Notes: generated from the letters alone by a model not told the origin. A DNA stretch of 64,000 nucleotides from Mercenaria mercenaria (GCF_021730395.1 NC_069373.1:14898001-14962000), one strand, 5' to 3'; positions 44,901-56,968 are shown, counted from the first letter of the stretch. Numbers and translations: made by a program.

Positions 44901-46000
44901 TAAAGGGTTTATAATATGCGGAGTGAACGGTGTCTCTACTATACAGCGATTTTCTAACAGTTCTGCTACAGCCGATTCAACAAAATCCATATTGTTTATT
45001 GTTTAATGAAAATGAACGCTCTGGTATAGTTAGAAATGGTAACTTGTATCCATTTTTCAGGACATCAATGATAGAATCATTAGCGCCTATGCTGTCCCAA
45101 ATTTGTACATGTCTCTTTAAATGAACTTTAACATTATCATTTTTGACCTTGCTTTGCGTAAAATCTGACTCCTGTATCTAAAAAAATCTTTAGAGTATAA
45201 ATACATGTCAAAATACTTATCACTGACTCACGGCTGATCCTGTGACTGTTTCTGTATTGCCAACTCCGACCCCACCGGTTGCTCGTTTGCTTGAGAAGAA
45301 TCTTTGACACTGATTCCGGAAGTGCCCTCTGTATCCACACGCAAAGCAGATGTCGTCTGGTGAAGCTTGCCTGGAGCCTCGAAAAAGCTGACTGTAGCCA
45401 TAACGTTGAGGTACGTAGTCGTCTGCAACACCTCTCCTCGAGGTAGATTGTTTGGTAGACATGAAAGAAGAATTAGACTGATAAGGGTTATAGCGGTGCT
45501 GTTTTGAAGAAGCTGTCTTAACCTTTTTAATGGCCCTTGACTCGGCCTGTCTGAGTTTGCGTTCATCGTCGCTATCGCTAGCGAGGATGGGCTTCTCATA
45601 TTCACGTACTGTAGACCAGCCCCCGGGGGAAATATCAGCTATTTGAATTAACTTATTCCGATGGTTAACCTTGCTAATTAATTCTTTCAGCTCTTTTTTC
45701 ACAATTTCTGGCTTAGACAGCTGCTTCAATACCATTTCAAGTCCTTCTAAAATTTCAGTATTAATATCATACTGGATCCTGAGTGACTCTTTATTCAAAG
45801 TAACTTTTTTCACTTTTGTCTGTTTTGTGTAACATAAAATATCTTCCCTCAACTGACTTAACTGAGCGTCAAAATAAGTTCGGGAAAGATTGAAAGTTGC
45901 AAAATTATCGTCCTCTTTATCCCCTGGGGACCTACCTTGTGAGTTGTGCGCAAAAACCCTCGATGTCGAAGCTGAAGCTGAATTTTCTAGGTATATTCTG
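41995..46000 (-). mobile_element. DIRS-like tyrosine-recombinase retrotransposon, fossil
   Basis: Reading on the minus strand, from high to low coordinates, there is a gag-like part with a zinc-knuckle motif (about 45220-45985), a reverse transcriptase (about 43950-44900), an RNase H part with the WVPREQNQVADDISK signature (about 43260-43940), and a tyrosine-recombinase part (about 41972-42700). This order and the recombinase in place of an integrase are those of the DIRS group. The element is broken, with several interruptions, and the 5' end appears short. A direct repeat of about 40 bases (42797-42834 and 42965-43004) lies beside the recombinase part. It looks moderately old. Confidence 0.8.
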
Positions 46001-46601
46001 AAGTTTTGAAAAATTAGAGTTTAATCAAATTCTACATTGTAGAAAATTTTTGGATCCAAAAGTTTCCAGGTAATTCTAACATGTCTTCAGAATCGCATGT
46101 TTGCTGGATTCCCAAACACACAGAAATGCTTAGAGCTATTACCTTTATAACTTGAGTAATGTATGTAAACAGGGCATTTATGTTTAAACTAAATATATAA
46201 TTTTTAATGTGAAAAGTGATGCCCATCAGGCTATGATTTACTATTGTAATTTTAGAGACCTGACCAAGCGATAAAATACACATGTTGTTTACATATATGC
46301 ACCCGCTGACTTAATTTGCATTTTGTAGTAAGGCTATAAGGGATTAATGATTTTTATCGACTTGTCACAAGGAAATCGATGTACGTCGGTGACAGGAAAA
46401 AAATACTTACGTACGTGAAATGATCGAGATAATGCGACGTTAATCAATTTCAGTTTTACAGACATAGTGTAATCAGTCCGAGTGCACGTTTTGGATAGGA
46501 CTGTAAAAAAGTGTTTGATTTGAAACTGAGTCTGAGATACGGCTAAAAACTGTAATATCAAGAGTGTTCATTGTTAGTTTTTATCTTGCTGTATATTTTT
46601 T

Positions 46602-47353
46602 GGCAGTGGCTAGGATTACGGTACCGTAATCCTAGCCTCCGAGTCTAGGATTACGGAAGTTCCGTATTTCTAGACAACCCTACGAGGATAGGCTAGGATT
46701 ACGGAAGTATTTAAGAGGCATCAAATATATTTAAGGACATGTATAAATTATGCTGTAAACATACTTTTTTTCCACTTAAAATATCGATTTTCATGCCTGT
46801 CATACTATTTTGTGTTATCGATCCGTTATTTTGGGTTACGATATATTAATGGTGGCGACTACATGCCCATATTTTACAATTTCCATAAAAAATATTGTGT
46901 TTTTTTTTCTTTTGTTTCTTTTTAAAAAATAGTGTTGTAATTTTGTTTTTTGTTAAGAGCATGTTATTATTTCATATTAATGATTTTTCTTTCTTTTCTT
47001 CCTTTTTATTGATTTTTTCCTTCTTTTTGTGGGGTCTGTCTTTTTTAACATTTGACTACAGATTTTTAACAGCTGTTACTCTGTTTATACACCCGGTAGC
47101 GAGTGCCGCCATTAATATATCGTTAACCCTAAATGGCGGATCATAACACGATACGACAGGCATGAAAAAATCGCTATTTTAACTGAAAAAAAATGTTTAA
47201 AACATCATTTATGCATGTCCTAACATATACTTGATGCCTCTTAAATACTTCCGTAATCCTAGCCTATCCTCGTAGGGTTGTCTAGAAATACGGAACTTCC
47301 GTAATCCTAGACTCGGAGGCTAGGATTACGGTACCGTAATCCTAGCCACTGCC
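46602..47353. mobile_element. long-TIR element with 9-bp target duplication, MULE-like
   Basis: Both ends carry GGCAGTGGCTAGGATTACGG in opposite orientation, flanked by ATATTTTTT at 46593-46601 and 47354-47362. The inverted arms run inward for about 160 bases with few changes and then patchily to about 46860 and 47100 (CATGCCTGTC, CGATATATTAATGG). Each end has a self-complementary block, GGATTACGGTACCGTAATCC. It is a longer member of the family at 6033-6265. No transposase frame is visible; 46895-47146 is a T-rich chance frame. Confidence 0.85.
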
Positions 47354-47363
47354 ATATTTTTTT

Positions 47364-47940
47364 GATATCCAACATTTTATTTTCATCTCAAACATGACTT
47401 TCAATGGGTTATTTTTTTTTCCAAGATGATATAACAGAACAGGCTTCACATATATTTTGATGTGTACTTTAATTTGTATTTTAAACTTCCTGAACACTCC
47501 AGAGTGTTAAGCTATCTTAAATACTTTGTAAGTTTTCCCTTCGGGTGCCCCTCGCTTAATTTACATGGAAGTATAAAAAATACGCCGGAAGCGGTGAAAG
47601 TGCAACGGAACCGGAAAAATCGGCTGCAAGAAACTTCATCCGATATATTTGACAATAAACAAATATTGATTTTAATAAAGGACTTTCAACTTTTTTGGAG
47701 TGCATTATAACAATTATGGTGCAAATCGTTCTCATTAACTTGGACGCATCTTTATAAAAGGTGCCACGGAACCGGTGAACAAACTCGTTCTGACATGCCA
47801 AGGACGTAAAAGAAAAAAAAGGAGGTAACTATTTTAAGACTAACACATCTGCATCGTTCGATTCGTTATAAATACGCAGTTTCCTGTGTTGATTGTTAAT
47901 ACATGTAATACAGCATAAATTGTTCAGACTAGAAAACGAT
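47364..47940. other. no gene recognised
   Basis: The chance frames 47462-47710 (plus) and 47556-47801 (minus) overlap and neither shows a motif. This interval may be the first intron of the minus-strand leader-exon gene described next. Confidence 0.35.
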
Positions 47941-47956
47941 CAATTAACATACTTAC

Positions 47957-48134
47957 CGGTATATATACCTTCATTTACAACAGAAAGATAGTCAAATTCA
48001 ATTCCGAAAAGATAAACTGCAGTGGCATATGAACGCTGGTTCCCTCTTTTTACCTTGATACAATACGTAATACTGTTAATTTCATTAAGAAATAGTACCA
48101 GCAACACAAAAAACTTTCGAAAACAATTGAACAT
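47957..48134 (-). CDS. possible first coding exon of a secreted protein, unidentified
   Basis: The start at 48134 gives MFNCFRKFFVLLVLFLNEIN, a short basic stretch followed by a hydrophobic core, as in a signal peptide, and then SITYCIKVKRGNQRSYATA and about 20 more residues. The frame runs into a good donor (ACCG|GTAAGT; GT at 47956-47955). A related leader, with NCFRKF kept, lies at 53797-53867 in the same orientation, with shared flanks. I do not recognise the family, and no second exon was found in the window. It could be a gene fragment duplicated with its surroundings. Confidence 0.4.
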
Positions 48135-48239
48135 ATGAATAGAATATCATTAATTGACATCGTTCATATATTTTATTATAAAAATGCATGAACGACTATA
48201 CGTGCAGATCATAGTATACAGAAGCTGTATATGAATTTT

Positions 48240-49895
48240 GTGTGGATAGGTTTGCAGGCATGGTTGAATGGCTTAAGTCCAAATGAACAAGAGAAAATAA
48301 TGAATTTAGAGAGGGAACAAATTTCAGAGATTCTTAAGGAAGGTATGGAATTTAAAATGCTATAAACTCCATCAAGTATGTATGATTCCGTTAATCAAGG
48401 GAAATCTGTTTCTGGAAGTTCTGTAGTGTAGACACATGTTTAACAGACATTTCAGAAACTTATCATTCTCTGTCCCTCAGTGAAGAAATCAAGCTGTGAT
48501 ACAAGTACAAAAACTTTTAGAACGATTTGATAAATGTGAGCAGATATTCCCTACGTCACATTCGTTTGCTTCAGAATTTGCACAGTACAAAGACCCTAAA
48601 CTTTTTCTGAAGTTTTGAGACATTGAATTTATGGTCGAATACCACGAAAGACTTATGTCATAAGATGAATGTTTTAGAACAAGTGCTCAATAATTCCTCA
48701 ATGCCTGATAGCTCTTGGCCATTTGTAGACTTAAATAGTCCTAGAGGTATTGAATCTTTCGTTTCTAGTCTGCATAGACAAACGGTATTCCAAAAATAGT
48801 GCGAGGGGAAAGGGAAAGTGAAGAGGAGTGTGAATCAGACTTGGATGAGGAAAGTGAAAACAATGAGTCAAATGTTAATCAGAGTAATGGAAATGAGGTC
48901 AAAAAAAAGTTAGCTTTCAGTTTTCTGAACCAAAAAGGGGTCATATATTACCCCATTCTCCTTTGACTAGTCCAGTACGAGGTCCAAGTCCTAACACATT
49001 TGGCAGCCCACCACTTTCATCAACTCCCCTGAAAGGCCCACTGTCCTCAACATCTCTCTCGGGGGCATCTAGTGAAGCAAGTTTAGATGAGTTTGCTAAG
49101 GCCTCGATTTATAGAACATATGTTGACAAGGGCCTGAAGAAAATGGGCCTGAACAAAATGTTGATTCGTCTACGAGATATACTGTACAGATTTTTACGTC
49201 GAGTAAGACAGTCATTGGAACAGCAACATGGAGATGTAGAGTCATCTGCAAAGTCACCAGTATTGGATGAATATTACAATCACACTGCTGTGTCACCGAG
49301 TCTGGAACTACTTGACAACAAGATAGTGTATTTAAACCAATGGAAGTTATCACCCCAGCACAACTGCAGGCTTGGCGAGATGAGTTTCTGGAGATAGGGC
49401 TCCCATCTTACCGACCAACCTACATCTTCCTGTTACAAGTATTATTGGAGGAGGTTATTTATGGGGCAATGAAAATACGATTAGAACAACTCCAGAATCC
49501 TATAGGGGAACCATTATTTCTCAGTATTATACAGCTCATTATCGAGTGTAAGGATGTATTAGCAAAAGCTGTGTCAAACAAGACTACCAATGTATGATAC
49601 AGGCCGTTCTCGATGATAAAGAAGCGAACGTTGGAAGTTCACCGCTTGATTTGGAATACTTTGAAAATGATATGTCAAACATGTTCAAGATGTATTTCCA
49701 GTATTTACAGTGTTGGCTGTATTATCTTCAGAATCTTCCAGGTGCTTCCAGCACACTGAAAAATTCTCTAGAGGCGGAGTGGAGTTTTACAAAGAAAATC
49801 TACCCACATATTATAGGCGGTTGGGCAGAGGCTGGCAAGCGGTTTAGCACAATGGCAATCAGTTTCTTGAACTCAATCTTTGACTTATTTTATCT
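48240..49895 (+). pseudogene. MAP3K4: MAP3K4 (MEKK4/MTK1) partial intronless copy, broken
   Basis: Several blocks in sequence match the N-terminal regulatory region of MAP3K4, the MAPKKK of the p38/JNK pathways. They are QVQKLLERFDKCEQIFP (about 48500), WPFVDLNSPRG (about 48718), ASIYRTYVDKGLKKMGL (about 49102), LPSYRPTYIFLLQVLLEEVI (about 49406), MKIRLEQLQNPIGEPLFLSI, YFQYLQCWLYYLQNLPGAS (about 49693), and LEAEWSFTKKIYPHIIGG. The human counterparts include IYRPFVDKALKQMGL and EEEWNFTKEITHYIRGG. The copy lacks introns across what I expect to be several exons, has stops in its 5' half, and changes frame at about 49340-49397 and 49594, so it is a dead retrocopy or an old exon block. The kinase domain is absent. 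It ends where a LINE begins. Confidence 0.85.
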
Positions 49896-49899
49896 GTTT

Positions 49900-51960
49900 T
49901 AAAGAGGTAAAGACCAATAATGCACCAAAATTTGACTATAACAAAGCTAACATCACCGCTATAAAACAGGACATTAGATCGACAGATTGGACAGTTATTG
50001 ACAGTATGGGGATTCAGATATTTTGGGAACTGTTTGTAAACAAACTTACCAATTGTATCGAAAAGCATGTTCCAAAAAAAGACTAATAATCCAGGACACC
50101 GGACTCCTTATATTGACAATGAAACTGCATTTGCCATTAAAGATAAAAGAAGTAAGTGGCTGAAAAACAAATATAGAAAAAATCACTTTACATATAACAC
50201 CTATAAAATAGCAAGGAAAATGGTAGGATGCCACCTTAGAAGGTCAAAATACAAATATGAACAGAATATAGCAGACAACGTTAAGAAAGATCCAAAATAA
50301 TTCTAGAAATATGTTTGATCGAACTCAAAAACAATGTCTGGAATCAAAGGAATATTAATAAATGGAACCAAAACTAACAAAGACCCAGAAATTGCAGAAG
50401 AATTCAATAGGCATTTCACAACAGTGATCACCATTGAAAAAGAACCTATACCAGATACAGAAAGAACAACAAATGTTGCTACATATAACACTGAAATCAA
50501 TAATATTATCACAATGAAAGCATTTCAAGAAATAAATCCATCCAAATCCCAATTGGACCATATGAATACACCCCAAAATCATCTACGAATGCAAAGATGA
50601 AGTCTGCGAAATCCTGACTAATATGTATAGAAAATCTCTTGATGAAGGTAAAATTCCATATGATTAGAAAAAGCTAATGTCACAGCAATACATAAAAGCG
50701 GAAATAAAACTAATTTAGAAAACTATAGACCCATAAGTGTAATATAATTTGCTGTATGATAATGGAAAAAAATATCAGAAACGCTATAGTAAAACATTTA
50801 GAAGATTATGAAATAATTTCAAACTTTCAAGATTGGTTTAGAAAATGCAGATCTTGTACTACGCAACTGTTAGAATGTATTGAAGAATGGACATTAAATC
50901 TGCAATTGAGGAAAACCATGACATAGACATTATTTACCTAGATTTCAAGGCTGCTTTTGATAAAGTTCCACATAAAAGGCTAATAAAGAAAATCTGGAGC
51001 ATAGGAATAAGGGGTAACATTTACAGATGGATAGAGGACTTCTTGAACAATAGGCTACAGAGGGTCAAAATGAATGGTGTCACTTCCACATGGCAATATG
51101 TCACCAGCGGCGTCCCACAGGGTAGTGTATTAGGACCGGTCTTGGACTAATCTTCATCAATGACTTACCAGATGCTCTAAGTTGCGAATTAAAACTCTTC
51201 GCTGACGACACCAAGCTATATTCGGTCGTAAGAGATCCTGAAGACGAAGTAAAACTGCAAGATAACATATTTGATGCCTGCGCTTGGGCGAATAAGAGGC
51301 AAGTGATATTTAACATCAAAAATGCAAAACAATGCACATAGGAAATAAACCTAGTACAGAATATTACATGAAAGATACTGAAAACAGAATAAACAAGATT
51401 AATCAAATAACTGAAGAAAAAGACCTAGGGGTAATATTTGATGATAAACTCATCTTTAGCAAACATATAAGTACCAAAGTTAATATTACAAACAGGAATC
51501 TTGGACTAATAATTAAAAACTGTCATATGGACCCCCAAATACAAGAAAGATGCAATCGCCATAGAAAATGTGCAGAGGAGAGCCACAAGGATGCTTCATG
51601 AACTACAAGGTCTGGATTACAGCGACAGGCTAATCCGACTAGGGCTGCCAACATTAGAATATAGGAGGACTAGAGCAGATGTCACTGAAGTATACAAACT
51701 TAGACATGAACTTAATAAAACTTCCACTAACCTGTTAACTGTCAGAACTAATACTATCACAAGGGGGAACACACAAAAACTATTCAAGCCATGAGCCAAA
51801 TTAAACACAGGAAAAATGCATTGAAGTCATAGGGTTGTTGACACATGGAATACACTCCCCACAAGTACAGTTGAAGCACCAGCTCTCAACAGTTTCAAAT
51901 CTAGGCTGAATAAGCACTGGTAAAGCCAGTCAAAATTCATAGCAAAGTGCTATAGACCCT
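49900..51960 (+). mobile_element. LINE (jockey/CR1-like), reverse transcriptase region, 5'-truncated and broken
   Basis: It begins at APKFDYNKANITAIKQDI, the linker before the polymerase, and covers the whole polymerase. DFKAAFDKVPHKRL is at about 50941, [10 protein letters not shown] at about 51109 and LFADDTKLY at about 51197. The C-terminal part has MQRRATRMLHELQGLDYSDR, LGLPTLEYRR and a worn KCYRPYQ end near 51945. Several frame changes and stops separate the pieces. It abuts the MAP3K4 copy on the left. Confidence 0.88.
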
Positions 51961-52179
51961 ATCAGTAAGTTACCGTGTATATGACATTAAGGGTGAGAAG
52001 ACTGTGCCAGGGAACAATGTTCCTTTTTACAATTTTATAATTTGGTATTTATGGTGTGGCACAAAGGTCTTTTATTTAAAATTAAACAATATGGTATTGA
52101 AGGAAACTTATGTCTGGTTATCTGATCATTTAACATTAAGAAATCAAAAGGTAATCATCAATTCTAGTTTCTCACAAAG

Positions 52180-53800
52180 TTTATAAAAGCTGGAGTTCCG
52201 CAAGGCTCAGTGTTAGGCCCTTTACTTTTCTTAATCTATGTAAATGATATCGCGGAAAATCTTTTAAGTGTTACGCGACTTTTTGCTGACGATAGCTCCC
52301 TTGCTGTTACTTCAAGCAACATCGAATATATTGAAAGTACGTTAAATAACGATCTAATTTAAGGCAGATACATGTGTGGTCAAAACAGTGGTTAGTTCAG
52401 TTCAATCTCCAAAAAACTGAAGTTATGTTCTTTTCCTTAGGGTCCTTTAGAAAACCAGAATTATATATTAATGACATAAAATTAGATTACGTCTAACATC
52501 ATAAACACCTTGGATTAACTTTAAGTCAGGATTGCAAATGGCATGAACACATAAATAATATTGCTGCATCAGCTTCTAAGGTACTTGGTTCAATGAGGGC
52601 ACTTAAATTTAAGTTAAAAAGAGTTTCATCAAACCAAATCTATTTGTCTTACATGAGACCTATTTTAGAATATGCATCTGTCGTTTGGGATGGCAGCACC
52701 GAATATGAAAAACTTTCAGTAGAAAGACTTCAGTATGAAGCTGCAAGATTAGTAACAGGTTGAACCAAATCAGTTTCCAATAAACTTCTTCTTGAAATAG
52801 GATGGGTTTCACTTTCTGATAGGAGAAAAATTCAAAAACTAATTTTTACAATTTTTAAAGGACACAATGGCCTTTTACCAGATTACTTAATTAGAATTTT
52901 CCAAATATTGTTACAGAAAATGTACCGTACAATCTACGTAATAGTGAAGATTATATTATTATTGCTAGGAGAACCCAGATATACTCAAATTCATTTATTC
53001 AATCTTCAATTTCCTTATGGAACAATCTTGAACTTGAGATTCGGAATTCACCATCCCTAAGTATTTTCAAAAGTAGACTAAAGAAAAATTCCAACCACCG
53101 CCGGTTCCTTCTTTTTATCGTGTTGGTGAAAGACGTTATTCAGTATATCATGCAAGAATAAGAAACAATTGCAGTAACTAAACAATGACCTTTTACTTAA
53201 TCATCTTCATGAAAATTAAACATGTCACTGTGGAACCGTATGCGAAGATGCTGAGCATTACTTTTTTCAATGTCCAACTTTTAACAAACAACGCACAAAT
53301 CTATTTAGGTTGACACGACATTTTCATCCATTGAACTTGGGCTGTTTGTTACTTGGAAAATACGTGCTGTTACCAGAAGAAAATGAAGAATTATTTATCG
53401 AAGTTCAAAATTATATAAAACATACTAATCGTTTTGAATAGTGATTTGCGTGTGTATCATTAATAGTCCTTAATTACATCCCTCGTGACTCTAAACGTGA
53501 CTTGTTCTAAATCCTTGTGGAAACCGCCATCAACTTCTTCAATCTGTTCGAGTAATTTCTTCTTTCTTATAAGGTCTTTAAACAACCAAAACATAAATAT
53601 TGCTTATTTACATTGTATTTTGCTCCTTCAGGCTATTTGTCAGCCGATCAACTTTTATATGCTTTTTGTTAGGGGAGGGCATTCATTAATGTTGTAAGAA
53701 CTTGTTGCCCAACCCTTTTTGCTTTACTTCTTTATGCTGTGTATATGTTCTGTTATTGTAAATATGTAAAATGCAAATACAATATGATTAAACTAAACTA
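52180..53800 (+). mobile_element. LINE, second family, C-terminal half of reverse transcriptase and 3' end
   Basis: It starts at [20 protein letters not shown] and continues with [11 protein letters not shown] (about 52274), HLGLTLSQDCKWHEHI and MRPILEYASVVWDG. A C-terminal CHCGTVCEDAEHYFFQCPTF zinc-finger-like block (about 53223) ends near 53441. The remainder to about 53800 is its 3' untranslated part. A few stops and frame changes are present. It is truncated at the 5' side. Confidence 0.85.
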
Positions 53801-53867
53801 TAATGCTGATAATTTTTTTGAGAACGAGTACCAGACACTCCAAAAACTTTCGAAAACAATTGGACAT
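53797..53867 (-). pseudogene. second copy of the signal-peptide-like leader exon, truncated
   Basis: On the minus strand MSNCFRKFLECLVLVLKKII matches the leader at 48134 (MFNCFRKFFVLLVLFLNEIN). The flanks also match: ACTTTCGAAAACAATTG, and ATCGTTCATATA with CATGAACGACTAT, are found beside both copies. Here a palindromic MITE has landed just upstream, and the LINE end truncates the exon, which soon meets a stop. Confidence 0.5.
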
Positions 53868-53879
53868 AATAATGTATGA

Positions 53880-54115
53880 CCCGCGCCATGAGAAAACCAA
53901 CATAATGGGTTTGCGACCAGCATGGATCCAGACCAGCCTGCACATCCACGCAGTCTGGTCAGGATCCATGCTGTTCGCTAACAGTTTCTCTAATTGCAAT
54001 GGGCTTTGAAAGCGAACAGCATGGATTCTGACCAGTTTGCGGGGATGCGCAGGCTGGTCTGGATCCATTTTGTCGCAAACCCACTATGTTGGTTTTCTCA
54101 TGGCGCGGCTCATAT
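53880..54115. mobile_element. palindromic MITE, family M, full copy
   Basis: It runs from CCCGCGCCATGAGAAAACCA to GGTTTTCTCATGGCGCGGCT. The inverted arms are about 100 bases each (GGTTTGCGACCAGCATGGAT, CCAGACCAGCCTGC). The centre has TTTCTCTAATTGCAATGGGC. It has no coding capacity beyond chance frames. Confidence 0.85.
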
Positions 54116-54185
54116 ATATATACATATATACACACCATTAATTCATATCGTTCATATATATACATGAACGACTATTCGTCCAGAA

Positions 54186-55440
54186 ATTATGCATATGTTT
54201 CAGGTCGGTCATTTACAGATAATGCGGTATAGGTCGCGCAAGGTGTGCATTTTGGGCCATTTTTGCCTCAAAATTTAGTGTCCTAAATCATAGAAACAAC
54301 GGAATTGTCACATGATGAAGTGTTAAATATATGCAATACATATCCGCTCAACACTTCCCGGGAATTTCTCAAAATTGGATTTTTAATGTTTTTTTTTCGC
54401 ACTGGTATCAACGCAGATTCGTGGAATTTTCAAATTTACTAAACTGACTCTGTATTGCTAAGACAGATCAGTGGAACAGACTACAAATGGAACCAGTTTT
54501 AATTCCAATCTAGAAAATATATTTAAAATATTACCCCTAGTAATAGAATAAATACCAAAATAGAGTTACTGTTTTGAAAAGATTATACAATTTGCCAATA
54601 TTAATACCAATTAATGCCAATATTGGCGTATAAATAACAAATACGCCAATATGGGCCATTTGTTTTTCGGTGCAAGTTTCGGATTTGTCAAAAAATTCCT
54701 TCGAAAACAATTTTCCGGGAATCCTCTTTAGCAGTGTTTGCGCCATTTTGCCAAGCCACTGGAAACAAGTTTTTGAGATTTGAATTATTGAGTAGTCATC
54801 TCCTCGTCGTTATTATTGTACAGAAAGTATAAGGGTTGATTTTGTCGGTTAGCTTTTATGTTAATATGACTCATCTGTAAGTTTGTAATAACGACTGATC
54901 ATGTCTTAGTCATGGTCTAGCCACCCCATCAAGGGTAATGATTGTCAACATTCAACAGTTACCCATCAAGATCATGGACTAAAGTGAGATATTGATATCT
55001 CCTTCCACTGCATTTAGCTCTGCGGAGCCCATCTCTGTTACTCACTCCAACTTGGCCATTGACCTGTTCATGTGAGAAAGTTGTCATGAGTCAGTCGTGA
55101 TTGTCTACTGGTTCTTACTGGAATTTTGTTGAAATCTGGTATGAAACCAATAAAACGAACAGAGTTTTTGAATATATCTGACTTTAATGGTGGTACTTAC
55201 TAGGTTGGTATTACTGACATCCATGATCTGCAATGAGTTCCTTGCTGTCAGCACTTCCAGTGCTTTGATTGTAATGATAATGTTGCCCTGAAAAAATACT
55301 TGCCTGCTTTCGTCATTATAGTACAACATTTCAGCTTGTTTTCCTTCATTTACAAGAAACTTTGTAAGTATTGCCGAATACAGACAACAACCTCATGAGC
55401 TTTTTCCCAACAAACAAAAGTATAATAGAGACTACTAACA
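54186..55440. other. no gene recognised
   Basis: A small cluster of palindromes (GCCAATATTGGCGTAT at about 54617, ATACGCCAATATGGGCC at about 54641, and CCAATATTAATACCAATTAA just before) forms a possible short hairpin. The minus-strand frames at 54537-54746 and 55105-55329 show no motif. Confidence 0.35.
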
Positions 55441-55449
55441 AGAATAAAG

Positions 55450-56690
55450 TGGCTGAAACATCTACATCTACATCTACATCTACTATGTACTGCCCAACAA
55501 TCATTTCTGATCATAACTGGGAGGCTTGGACAGACTGTTAAAAGATGAGCAAGGTGCAAAGTTAGAAAGAACTACAATTACTAAGATTAAAAACATAGAT
55601 ATAAATTAGAAGGTTACAGTTGCCAGCCTCTCAGTGAATAGAATCAAACTGGGGCTGGCTGTAATACATGTATAGTGGAAGACCATTCCAGGAACGAATT
55701 GTTCTTGGAAAAAAAAGAGTTAGAATGGTATTGCGTATGGGATTGTGGGATCAAGTAGTTTAGGTTCCTTGTAGGTATGAGGTGGTTATGGTCAACTGCA
55801 ATGAGACTGTACTTAATTTTAAAAAATATAATAAGTGAATTTTTGATGCCGCGTTGTTCAAGGGATTGCCAGTTGAGATCTTGAAGCATTTGGGTGGCAC
55901 TGCGTGTTTGACCTTAGTTGTTACATACGTATCGATCGAGCTGCAGATCGTTGTACTCGTTCAATTTTGTATGTGAGGGATTTTTGCTAAGGGTGCCATA
56001 CATGCATATAGAGGAACAGTATTCAAGCTGTGGGCGGACATAGGTGTTGTAAGCTGTTTCTTTTACTTTTCTGTTGTTTGTTTTGACATTTCTTTTGATG
56101 AATCTAAGTGAATTATTTGCTTTCGGTGTGATGTTACCAATGTGTTTTGACCAACTGAGATCTTTACTTAGTGTGACGCCAAGGATTTAGCAGCTTTTGT
56201 AGTTTTTAGTGCTATATTAGGCCCTATGGAGTGTATACTAACTCTTAGCCTGCTGCAGGCGAATTTAACAGCCTTTGCAAACAGCTTGGAACCAGATCAG
56301 ACACCGATTAAATCGGCGTCTGATCAGGTTCCAAGCTGTTTGCTACTCTGACAATATTTCTTCCAATTTTGGAGCAAATTGAATGAACTTTACTATTTTA
56401 GCAGATGACATTTCCAGCAGACGACAATTTATCTAGCATGCTAAAGGCTAAGTTTGTAGATGATAGGTAATCCTCAAAACCTCACACTTATCCGGATTGA
56501 ACTCCATTGACCAGTCCTTTTCACAGGCTTCTAGGGAGTGGAGATCATTTTGTAGGGATTGGGAGTCGAAGGAGGATTTTACCGTCAGATAGACAATAGT
56601 GTCATCTGCGAAAGGAAAGGTAACCGTATATATATATATATGAGTGTTGATCCAGGAGAAAATTAATGTCTCTGGAGCTATAAACATGTA
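55450..56690 (-). mobile_element. LINE (CR1/jockey-like), 3' half, minus strand, with MITE insertion
   Basis: On the minus strand it shows FPFADDTIVYLTVKSSFDSQ (catalytic FADD box, about 56610), MEFNPDKCEVLRI, then after an insertion LSKDLSWSKHIGNITP-like text, a worn VRPQLEYCSSI block, and MLQDLNWQSLEQRGIKNSLI near 55889. The 3' tail is GATGTAGATGTAGATG near 55460-55480. It is 5'-truncated just upstream of the FADD box and broken by frame changes. Confidence 0.82.
56247..56452. mobile_element. palindromic MITE inside the minus-strand LINE
   Basis: ACTCTTAGCCTGCTGC on the left and GCTAAAGGCTAAGTTTGT on the right give short TIRs. Inside is a strong palindrome, AAACAGCTTGGAACC...GGTTCCAAGCTGTTT (about 56277-56344), with GATCAGACACCGATT against AATCGGCGTCTGATC. 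It splits the LINE between the CEVLRI block and the following GVTLSKDLSW block. Confidence 0.65.
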
Positions 56691-56968
56691 GTCATCATCA
56701 TCTATAATGAAAAGAAAACAACAAAATTCCTACCCAAGTATTAAACTTTTTGCAATATTTTCTGACTTTGTTCCTAACTTATTGAGATATAGACATGTAC
56801 AGAAAGCATATATATCAGTTGAGATTGCCACATGTCACTGACATTATTGTCAATTAGGTCCTATACTTTTGTCACTTATCAATAAAAGCCTAAGCACTTC
56901 GCAGCAAACTTTTAACTTGTAAGGATGGCACTTGACTGTATCATATATTATATGATGAGGTGCGTTAT

